A DNA stretch of 64,000 nt, taken from NCBI GenBank assembly GCA_016700115.1, contig CP064999.1, positions 1,302,001 through 1,366,000 of the forward strand, written 5' to 3'. The position numbers and the translations under genes are program-made. Of the stretch, positions 55,823 through 62,698 are shown piece by piece. The stretch comes from Sphingobacteriales bacterium (lineage in GTDB: Bacteria > Bacteroidota > Bacteroidia > Chitinophagales > UBA2359). Below the pieces are notes generated by a model. The model saw only the letters and a program-made list of their open reading frames with translations, did no database searches and was not told the origin of the DNA. Within the stretch, counting starts at the first letter, position 1. Every line of letters starts with the position of its first letter.

Positions 55823-56099
55823 TTTTTTTCATTTTTTTTGAATTTTAAATTAAAAATCAGTTAGCTTTTAGATGATGAAAAAAGTGTCCCATAGTTGTTG
55901 TATCCCTTGTGTTGGCAATATACAAAACAGCTTTATTACTTGTAATGAAAAAAATAGAAATAAAACCGGGTTTCTTGAAAATTTCAGCGATTTTCAGTTG
56001 TTTTTTAGCGGGTTTGGTGTGAAAATGTATTGATTTTCAGGGAGTTACATTATCTCCCTGTCTATTGAGGAGAGAGGGTTACGAACAAAAAAAATTTCC
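55823..56099. other. Region between the large T9SS gene and the truncated copy
   Basis: AT-rich, with T-runs just upstream of the large minus-strand gene. No gene is seen. The right edge at about 56098 is where the truncated secreted-protein copy begins abruptly. Confidence 0.4.
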
Positions 56100-56354
56100 T
56101 ACCACACCCAAGCCGACTACACCGATGATTTGTTCGACCAACAAGATCAGGTAGAACTGACCCTTAAAGGAACAGGCTGTGCCGGCGAGGCTACGTTGAA
56201 AAGAGGCGCTACCGTGTTTAACATCAATATTATGGGCGTAATTAAAGGTGCACCCGGCGTTGGCGGAAAAGACACTTACCTGCTCTACGGCACTTACGGA
56301 AATGGTAAAAGCTTCATCACCATCAGTTTGTGGAACTTCATCCCCGTAGGATAA
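56100..56354 (+). pseudogene. Small secreted protein family copy 2, 5'-truncated
   Basis: The frame begins at YHTQADYTDDLFDQQDQVEL and runs to the normal family end FITISLWNFIPVG. The first about 92 codons, signal peptide and leader are missing: the sequence to the left (ACGAACAAAAAAAATTT) is unrelated. A TTG at 56130 could start translation but would give an unexported fragment. It keeps the family terminator (56380-56413). The coding part is nearly identical to copies 3 and 4, so the loss is recent. Confidence 0.85.
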
Positions 56355-56379
56355 TCTCCCCCTGCTAACCAAATTACCA

Positions 56380-56413
56380 ACAGCCTTCGACAGTTTTTGT
56401 CGGGGGCTGTTTT
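56380..56413 (+). terminator. Terminator of truncated copy 2
   Basis: Same element as after copy 1 with changes in the left arm (CAGCCTTCGAC against GTCGGGGGCTG), leaving a weakened stem and a T-run. Confidence 0.7.
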
Positions 56414-56418
56414 GTTAT

Positions 56419-57018
56419 GGAGAGGTTCCATCGAAACACTTTCTACCGAGGATTTCCACAATCTATCCTACGATGTGCATCCTTAACTTCAGTTTGCAGA
56501 ATTTATAGATTAGAAAATTGACTAAAAGAGTTAAAGACTAAATTTTCAATGTTTTCTGTAAGAGTTCAATTTAACCCTTGAATGTGGTTTGAAAAACAGG
56601 TAGTGACGGAACTTGTTCCGTCTGATGTTAATAACGGAACAAGTTCCCTTGCTACCGGTATAAAACAGATTTAGCCACTCTTTTCTAAAGGAACGACTAC
56701 GGAAATTTGAATTTATAAAAGCATAAAAGAGGGGGGCGTAAAGTGATATCTATTACCCCTCAAAAACCACCGTTCAAAATCTTTTTTCAAAAAAACTTCC
56801 AACCCACGGTTACGAAATTCCGCCCCAATGTACCAACCTACGAAAACCGAAAAAACAAATCGTAAATCGTTGTTTCGACAAGCTCAACAACCAATCGTAA
56901 ATCGTAAATCGTAAAATTCCCCCCGATGTACCAACCTACGAAAACCGAAAGCAAACAAAAACCAAAAACTAAATCAAAACATAAAATTTAACAAAAACCA
57001 AAAAACAAAACAAACACC
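56419..57018. repeat. Intergenic part of the tandem duplication, left copy
   Basis: From GAGAGGTTCCATCGAAACAC to the start of copy 3, the sequence repeats at 57621-58231 with few changes. It contains a nested hairpin at 56599-56657 and the word TTTCGACAAGCTCAACAACC flanked by AATCGTAAATCG repeats. The leader box ATGTACCAACCTACGAAAAC occurs twice (about 56827 and 56934). No gene is seen. Confidence 0.8.
56599..56657. repeat. Nested hairpin with GGAACTTGTTCC arms, left copy
   Basis: GGTAGTGACGGAACTTGTTC (then CGT) pairs with ACGGAACAAGTTCCCTTGCT (then ACC) around a short loop. Each arm is itself palindromic (CGGAACTTGTTCCG). Another copy lies at 57800-57858. Confidence 0.8.
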
Positions 57019-57552
57019 ATGAAAAAGTTAATGAATTTCGCAGCAGTCGCAATCGCTCTTTTGAGCAGTTTTTTTGCAACGTCTAACGCTCAGGCACAAA
57101 CTATCCTTGCCACTCCGAGCCTATCTCCCGAACAAGTGGTGAACTATGTGGTTCAAAACTACAACAACGTGTCGTTTTCAATCGCCACCAACGAAACCGC
57201 CGATGCCAAAATCATGCCCGTCAGCACTTGGGCAACCGGAAGCATGACCAAAACCAACGCCGCTTGTAAATCTTTGAAAAGCGCACCCACCAACCGCTAC
57301 CACACGCAAGCCGACTACACCGATGATTTGTTCGACCAACAAGATCAGGTAGAACTGACCCTTAAAGGTACAGGCTGTGCCGGCGAGGCTACGTTGAAAA
57401 GAGGTGCCACCGTGTTCAACATCAACATTATGGGCGTAATTAAAGGCGCACCCGGCGTTGGCGGAAAAGACACTTACCTGCTCTATGGCACTTACGGAAA
57501 CGGTAAAAGCTTCATCACCATCAGTTTGTGGAACTTCATCCCCGTAGGATAA
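57019..57552 (+). CDS. Small secreted protein, family copy 3
   Basis: A 177-residue protein that is nearly identical to copy 1: signal peptide MKKLMNFAAVAIALLSSFFA, then SLSPEQVVNYVVQNYNNVSF, two Cys (near 83 and 119) and the end SLWNFIPVG. Its second half is identical in protein to copies 2 and 4 (FNINIMGVIKGAPGVGGKD). Function unknown; periplasmic or extracellular location is inferred. It has its own leader (double box) and terminator, so each copy is an independent transcription unit. Confidence 0.82.
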   Translation: MKKLMNFAAVAIALLSSFFATSNAQAQTILATPSLSPEQVVNYVVQNYNNVSFSIATNETADAKIMPVSTWATGSMTKTNAACKSLKSAPTNRYHTQADYTDDLFDQQDQVELTLKGTGCAGEATLKRGATVFNINIMGVIKGAPGVGGKDTYLLYGTYGNGKSFITISLWNFIPVG

Positions 57553-57583
57553 TCAAACTCTCAACAAACCTTTTTACTAACAG

Positions 57584-57617
57584 CCTCCGACAGTTTTTGT
57601 CGGGGGCTGTTTTTGGT
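57584..57617 (+). terminator. Terminator of secreted-protein copy 3
   Basis: CAGCCTCCGAC/GTCGGGGGCTG stem (one G-T type mismatch) with a T-run, the same family element as after copies 1 and 4. Confidence 0.85.
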
Positions 57618-57620
57618 TTG

Positions 57621-58231
57621 GAGAGGTTCCATCGAAACACTTTCTACCGAGGATTTCCACAATCTATCCTACGATGTGCATCCTTAACTTCAGTTTGCAG
57701 AATTTATAGATTAGAAAATTAACTAAAAGAGTTAAAGACTAAATTTTCAATGTTTTCTGTAAGAGTTCAATTTAACCCTTGAATGTGGTTTGAAAAACAG
57801 GTAGTGACGGAACTTGTTCCGTCTGATGTTAATAACGGAACAAGTTCCGTTGCTACCGGTATAAAACAGATTTAGCCACTCTTTTCTAAAGGAACGACTA
57901 CGGAAATTTGAATTTATGAAAGCATAAAAGAGGGGGGCGTAAAGTGATATCTATTACCCCTCAAAAACCACCGTTCAAAATCTTTTTTCAAAAAAACTTC
58001 CAACCCACGGTTACGAAATTCCGCCCCGATGTACCAACCTACGAAAACCGAAAAAGCCAATCGTAAATCGTTGTTTCGACAAGCTCAACAACCAATCATA
58101 AATCGTAAATCGTAAAATTCCCCCCGGATGTACCAACCTACGAAAACCGAAAGAAAGCCAAGAAAAAACCAAACCAAAAACAAAATCAAAACATAAAATT
58201 TTTTAAAAACAAAAAACCAAACCAAAACACC
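57621..58231. repeat. Intergenic part of the tandem duplication, right copy
   Basis: Repeats 56419-57018. Copies 3 and 4 start 1213 bases apart, which is the duplication period. It includes the second GGAACTTGTTCC hairpin and the two leader boxes. No gene is seen. Confidence 0.8.
57800..57858. repeat. Nested hairpin with GGAACTTGTTCC arms, right copy
   Basis: Same as 56599-56657, with a better-matched right arm (ACGGAACAAGTTCCGTTGCT then ACC). Confidence 0.8.
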
Positions 58232-58765
58232 ATGAAAAAGTTAATGAATTTCGCAGCAGTCGCTATCGCCGTTATCGGCAGTTTTTTTGCAACCAACCAC
58301 GCTAACGCACAAACCATCCTTGCTTCTCCGAGCCTTACTCCCGAACAAGTGGTAAACTATGTGGTTCAAAACTACACCGTTGTTCACTTTACCATCGCCT
58401 CCAATGAAACAGCCGACAACAAAATTATGCCGGTAAGCACCTGGGCAACAGGCAGCATGGCAAAAACCAACGCCGCTTGCAAATCGCTCAAAAGCGCAGC
58501 AACGAACCGCTACCACACGCAAGCCGACTACGCCGATGATTTGTTCGACCAACAAGATCAGGTAGAACTGACCCTTAAAGGTACAGGCTGTGCCGGCGAG
58601 GCTACGTTGAAAAGAGGTGCTACCGTGTTTAACATCAACATTATGGGCGTAATTAAAGGCGCACCCGGCGTTGGCGGAAAAGACACTTACCTGCTCTATG
58701 GCACTTACGGAAACGGTAAAAGCTTCATCACCATCAGTTTGTGGAACTTCATCCCCGTAGGATAA
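58232..58765 (+). CDS. Small secreted protein, family copy 4
   Basis: A 177-residue protein. It is the most diverged copy in its first half: MKKLMNFAAVAIAVIGSFFA, NHANAQTILASPSLTPEQVV, YTVVHFTIASNETADNKIMP. The second half is identical to copy 3 from about residue 98. The abrupt change from diverged to identical suggests gene conversion between copies. It has the same signal peptide, paired Cys and terminal SLWNFIPVG. Function unknown. Confidence 0.82.
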   Translation: MKKLMNFAAVAIAVIGSFFATNHANAQTILASPSLTPEQVVNYVVQNYTVVHFTIASNETADNKIMPVSTWATGSMAKTNAACKSLKSAATNRYHTQADYADDLFDQQDQVELTLKGTGCAGEATLKRGATVFNINIMGVIKGAPGVGGKDTYLLYGTYGNGKSFITISLWNFIPVG

Positions 58766-58792
58766 TCAAACTCTCAACAAACCTTTTTACTA

Positions 58793-58826
58793 ACAGCCTC
58801 CGACAGTTTTTGTCGGGGGCTGTTTT
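58793..58826 (+). terminator. Terminator of secreted-protein copy 4
   Basis: CAGCCTCCGAC/GTCGGGGGCTG stem with AGTTTTT loop and a T-run. It also lies just beyond the convergent M16 gene end. Confidence 0.85.
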
Positions 58827-58879
58827 TGTGTTAGCGTTATTCCGGTAAAACAATTTAGTTCAGGCAGACAAAGCGCCAC

Positions 58880-60166
58880 TCAAACTAATTCAGAATGTAG
58901 TGAGGAGGGTTCGGTATCTGCTTCCTGCTGTTGAAGGGCATGATAATATAAAACCGAGCAGTTTTGCGGTGTAAAAATCTGACGCGACAGCCGCTGAACT
59001 TCACCTGCAGTTATTTTATCGTACTTTTCAATTTCCTGGTTGATTCCATTAGCATCTCCCAAAACCTCATAAAAGGCCAAGGTAAATGCCTTCATCCACA
59101 GGTTGGTTTCTGAGAAAATGATGGAAGATTCCACGCGGTTTACTACTTTTTGTAGTTCTTCAGACGGAACAGGTTGGTTAATCAGCGTTTCCAATTCAAT
59201 CCAAATGGCAGCTTCTGTTTGTTCAAGCTTGATTCCTTTGTTCAATTTGGCTTCTATAATCAAAGCACCTTCGTCAAACTCTCCGTAACAATGAGTGCTT
59301 ATAGAGTTGCAAAGTTGTTGTTCTTTGACCAAAGCGCGGTATAATCTTGCAGATGAGCCGGTTGAAAGCAGGTCATTGACAACATCTGTAGCAGGAAAAT
59401 CGGGATGAGTGCGGTTGCAGACATGAAAACTCATATACAAAGCATCTAACGGAACATCCGCATTGACATGAAGGGTTCGTTTTTCGGTTTGGGGAAGTTC
59501 TTTGGGCAGATTCCGGTTGTTGGGAACACCGGCGGGAATATCACCAAACCATTTTTCTATTAAAGGCAGGATAGTTTGGGCCTCAATGCCTCCTGCTATA
59601 CACAAAATGGCATTGTTGGGGCGGTAATACCGGTAGAAGAATGCTTCGACATCGGCTAATTCAGCCTGTTCAATATGTTCGGGAATCAAACCTATGACCG
59701 GCCATTGGTAAGGATGCCTTTTGTAACTCAAGGCGCGGAGCTTATGCCATACATCACCATAAGGTTGGTTGAGGCTCGTTTCTTTAAATTCTTCGACTAC
59801 CACACTTTTCTGAACATCTAACGAAGCCTGACTGAAATTGAGCTGCATCATGCGGTCAGATTCGATCCAAAAGGCAGTTTCGATATTTGCAGCTGGCAAC
59901 TGTACGTAGTAATTTGTCATATCGGGGCTGGTAAATGCATTGCACTCGCCTCCCGCATGGTGAATTACTTTGTCGTAATGCGGCACATTGGCCGAACCGC
60001 CAAACATCAGATGCTCAAACAGGTGGGCAAATCCCGTTTTGTCGGGTGTTTCATCTCTTGACCCCACATCATACAAAATATTGACGACTGCCAAAGGAGT
60101 GGTCGGGTCTTCATGAATCAGTACGCGCAAACCGTTGGATAGTGTAAACCTCTGAAAACTAATCAT
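58880..60166 (-). CDS. M16-family zinc peptidase, active type
   Basis: A 428-residue protein. The inverted zinc motif HLFEH near 47-51 (TGFAHLFEHLMFGGS) is intact, with the third ligand Glu expected in VVVEEFKETSLNQPYGD near 125-130. The second domain (about 215-410) contains the substrate-contacting STGSSARLYRALVKEQQLC. There is no signal peptide, so it is probably cytoplasmic. M16B peptidases degrade peptides in a closed chamber made with a second, inactive chain. The only such chain in this window is at 35073-36356. It is monocistronic and divergent from the MOSC gene. Confidence 0.92.
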   Translation of the reverse strand: MISFQRFTLSNGLRVLIHEDPTTPLAVVNILYDVGSRDETPDKTGFAHLFEHLMFGGSANVPHYDKVIHHAGGECNAFTSPDMTNYYVQLPAANIETAFWIESDRMMQLNFSQASLDVQKSVVVEEFKETSLNQPYGDVWHKLRALSYKRHPYQWPVIGLIPEHIEQAELADVEAFFYRYYRPNNAILCIAGGIEAQTILPLIEKWFGDIPAGVPNNRNLPKELPQTEKRTLHVNADVPLDALYMSFHVCNRTHPDFPATDVVNDLLSTGSSARLYRALVKEQQLCNSISTHCYGEFDEGALIIEAKLNKGIKLEQTEAAIWIELETLINQPVPSEELQKVVNRVESSIIFSETNLWMKAFTLAFYEVLGDANGINQEIEKYDKITAGEVQRLSRQIFTPQNCSVLYYHALQQQEADTEPSSLHSELV

Positions 60167-60314
60167 ATTGACATCCCTGTATTAAAAAAAAGAACCGCAA
60201 ATATAAGAAGATTGACTTAATATGAGGGGTAAAGCTCGGTACAGATAAAGTCCACCGGTTTTTTACTTACATTTCGGGCTTGTTTGTAACCCTAAAAATT
60301 GCAGGATTGTTTGG

Positions 60315-60944
60315 ATGAAAGTGATTTCTGTTAATATAGGTCGGACTCAATCAACAATATGGGAAGGGAAAGCAGTGCGAACCGGGATCTTTAAAACTCC
60401 GGTAAGCGGGGCTCAGATGGTTACTTTCAATGGTTTTAAAAATGATGAACAAGCCGATCTGAAACACCACGGCGGTGCCGATAAAGCCGTTTACTCTTAT
60501 GACCTGGATTATTACTCCCATTGGCAGCAACACCTACAACGACATGAGTGGGAGGCGGGTTTGTTTGGTGAAAACCTGACCACACAAGGATTGTATGACA
60601 GCGATGTTTTTATTGGAAGTGTCTATCAAATCGGAAGTGCTATTTTACAAGCTGTTCAGCCGCGTATTCCATGTTTTAAACTCAGTATCCGATTTGGAGT
60701 GCCCGACATGGTAACGAAATTTTTTGAACACAAAAGGCATGGAGTATATTTTAAGGTACTGCAAGAAGGAGCTATTGCACCGGGCAATGCCATTGAACTG
60801 ATTAAAGCACCAGACTCTGCAATCACCATCACAGATGTGGTAGAATGTTTAACCTCAAAGGGGGAAGACCGCCAGAAATTAAGTCTGATTTTGGAAAATC
60901 CGGTAATACCGGACACACTGAAGGATGTGTTTGGCCGGTTCTAA
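60315..60944 (+). CDS. MOSC domain protein, YiiM-like
   Basis: A 209-residue protein of the YiiM group: MKVISVNIGRTQSTIWEGKA at the start, then DLKHHGGADKAVYSYDLDYY near 50-70, LFGENLTTQGL near 88, and IPCFKLSIRFGVPDM near 118 with the conserved Cys that would carry the molybdenum cofactor sulfur. YiiM-type proteins reduce N-hydroxylated compounds such as 6-hydroxylaminopurine. The C-terminal extension (about 155-209) is usual for the group. It is followed by the AlkX-like gene on the same strand, about 90 bases on. Confidence 0.88.
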   Translation: MKVISVNIGRTQSTIWEGKAVRTGIFKTPVSGAQMVTFNGFKNDEQADLKHHGGADKAVYSYDLDYYSHWQQHLQRHEWEAGLFGENLTTQGLYDSDVFIGSVYQIGSAILQAVQPRIPCFKLSIRFGVPDMVTKFFEHKRHGVYFKVLQEGAIAPGNAIELIKAPDSAITITDVVECLTSKGEDRQKLSLILENPVIPDTLKDVFGRF

Positions 60945-61037
60945 ATTTTTTTTCAGCCTTTACTTTTTTCATAAAATAGAGGGGACTTCATGCATCTGGG
61001 AGTTGATTATTAAGTTCCGTAATAATTTTTTAGAAAT

Positions 61038-62204
61038 ATGGCAGTCAGTTTATTGCCGGATGAAGCGAGGAAGTTAGTGTTAGTGTCCCAACTGCTGTAC
61101 CAATCTTTGGACGGATTGGGTAAATCAGCCGTTTTAAGCGTTATAGAACAATTGGGCTATGTGCAGATTGACACTATTTCGGTGGTTGCGAGAGCACATC
61201 ATCATACACTTTGGTCAAGGCTTCCCGGCTGTTATTCAGAAGAGCATTTACATGAATTGCAGGCAACAGACAAGACCATTTTTGAATATTGGAGTCATGC
61301 GGCATCTTACCTGCCTATGCGCGATTTCCGGTTTTCGTTGTTAATCAAAGAACATTATGCAAGCGGGCAATCGCATTGGTTTGAACAGGACAAGCGCATG
61401 AATCGGTTTGTGTTAGACCGTATTACGGCAGAGGGCGAACTGCAAAGTAAAGACTTTGAAGGGGATGAAGGCCGAAACGGCCAAACCTGGTATGAGTGGA
61501 AATCTGCCAAACGCGCCCTTGAGCAATTGTTTATGGAAGGACGGTTAATGGTTAGCCGGAGGCAAGGGTTTCAAAAAGTATATGACCTTAGTGAGCGGGT
61601 TTTGCCTGCCGGAATCAACACAAGTCGCCCCTCACCCCTTGAATATGGACAGTATCTTGTCCAAACCGCTTTAAAGGCACATGGAATATGCACCGAGGCG
61701 GAAATATACTATCTGCGTCCGAAATGGAAAAAAACAGTTCAACAAGTGCTGCAGCAAGCTGTAGAATCCGGCAAAATCAAAGAAGTTGCCGTAACCGGTT
61801 TTGAAAAAGAACGTTTTTATGCAGTTCCGGAGGTATTGGAAAGCGTGTTGAACAATCCGGCACCTGTGCCATCATTTCCGCAATTACACCTGCTTTCACC
61901 ATTTGACAATTTAGTAATTCAGCGCAAACGCCTCCTGCGTTGGTTTGGGTTCGACTATCAGATTGAGTGCTATGTGCCGGAGCCGAAACGAAAGTTTGGT
62001 TATTTTGTCCTTCCTGTACTTTGGGGAGATTCATTTATAGGAAGACTCGACTCAAAAGCTGACAGGAAGTCTGGTACGCTGTTTGTCAAAAAATGGTTTA
62101 CCGAATCCGGCGCACCATCTGAAACAGAATGGATGCCCCGACTAAAAGTAAAACTCCACGAGTTCGCCCGATTTAATGCTTGCAAAGAAGTCATATTTGA
62201 ATAA
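61038..62204 (+). CDS. AlkX/YcaQ-like winged-helix DNA glycosylase
   Basis: A 388-residue protein of the HTH_42 (winged-helix) family. The motif LGYVQIDTISVVARAHHHTL near 35-54 contains Q-x-D (QID), the catalytic pair of the AlkX/YcaQ branch, as opposed to Q-x-Q of AlkZ. Three winged-helix modules and a beta barrel follow; LLSPFDNLVIQRKRLLRWFG near 290 and GYFVLPVLWGDSFIGRLDSK near 320 are family signatures. E. coli YcaQ unhooks interstrand DNA crosslinks and removes N7-alkyl purines. It should act in the cytoplasm. Full length. Confidence 0.88.
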   Translation: MAVSLLPDEARKLVLVSQLLYQSLDGLGKSAVLSVIEQLGYVQIDTISVVARAHHHTLWSRLPGCYSEEHLHELQATDKTIFEYWSHAASYLPMRDFRFSLLIKEHYASGQSHWFEQDKRMNRFVLDRITAEGELQSKDFEGDEGRNGQTWYEWKSAKRALEQLFMEGRLMVSRRQGFQKVYDLSERVLPAGINTSRPSPLEYGQYLVQTALKAHGICTEAEIYYLRPKWKKTVQQVLQQAVESGKIKEVAVTGFEKERFYAVPEVLESVLNNPAPVPSFPQLHLLSPFDNLVIQRKRLLRWFGFDYQIECYVPEPKRKFGYFVLPVLWGDSFIGRLDSKADRKSGTLFVKKWFTESGAPSETEWMPRLKVKLHEFARFNACKEVIFE

Positions 62205-62275
62205 ATACCTCAGAGTTTGTTTAGATTTAAGTCCGACCCTCAACTTCAAAATAGGTTTTTCACTCATTTCCGCAG

Positions 62276-62698
62276 GTTTCACATACGGCTATTCATGTTT
62301 CTTGCAATTAACAATTAACAATTAACAATTAACAATTAACAATTAACAATTAACAATTAACAATTAACAATTAACAATTAACAATTAACAATTAACAATT
62401 AACAATTAACAATTAACAATTAACAATTAACAATTAACAATTAACAATTAACAATTAACAATTAACAATTAACAATTAACAATTAACAATTAACAATTAA
62501 CAATTAACAATTAACAATTAACAATTAACAATTAACAATTAACAATTAACAATTAACAATTAACAATTAACAATTAACAATTAACAATTAACAATTAACA
62601 ATTAACAATGGCTATTCATATTAACTCTTTCAGGTTTTTCACTTTTCACTTTTAGTTTTTCACTTTTTTGCTTTTCACTTTTAGTTTTTCACTTTTCA
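62276..62698. repeat. Inverted relative of the 78-bp repeat, split by a microsatellite
   Basis: At 62277 TTTCACATACGGCTATTCAT matches the reverse complement of the 78-bp unit at 18.3-18.8 kb. At 62637-62698 TTTTTCACTTTTCACTTTTA and similar words match the rest of it. The two parts are separated by the heptamer array. No gene is seen in this 490-base gap. Confidence 0.75.
62305..62609. repeat. Heptanucleotide microsatellite (AATTAAC), about 43 copies
   Basis: About 304 bases of uninterrupted 7-base repeat, with no visible variant copy. A ten-base direct repeat GGCTATTCAT lies on each side (62287 and 62610), so the array probably expanded inside a duplicated site. Its exact length should vary between cells and is easily mis-assembled. 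Confidence 0.95.

Noticed and set aside
62305..62609. Replication origin iterons
   Set aside because: A 7-base perfect repeat lacks DnaA-box or Rep-binding features, and no rep, dnaA or dnaN gene is near.
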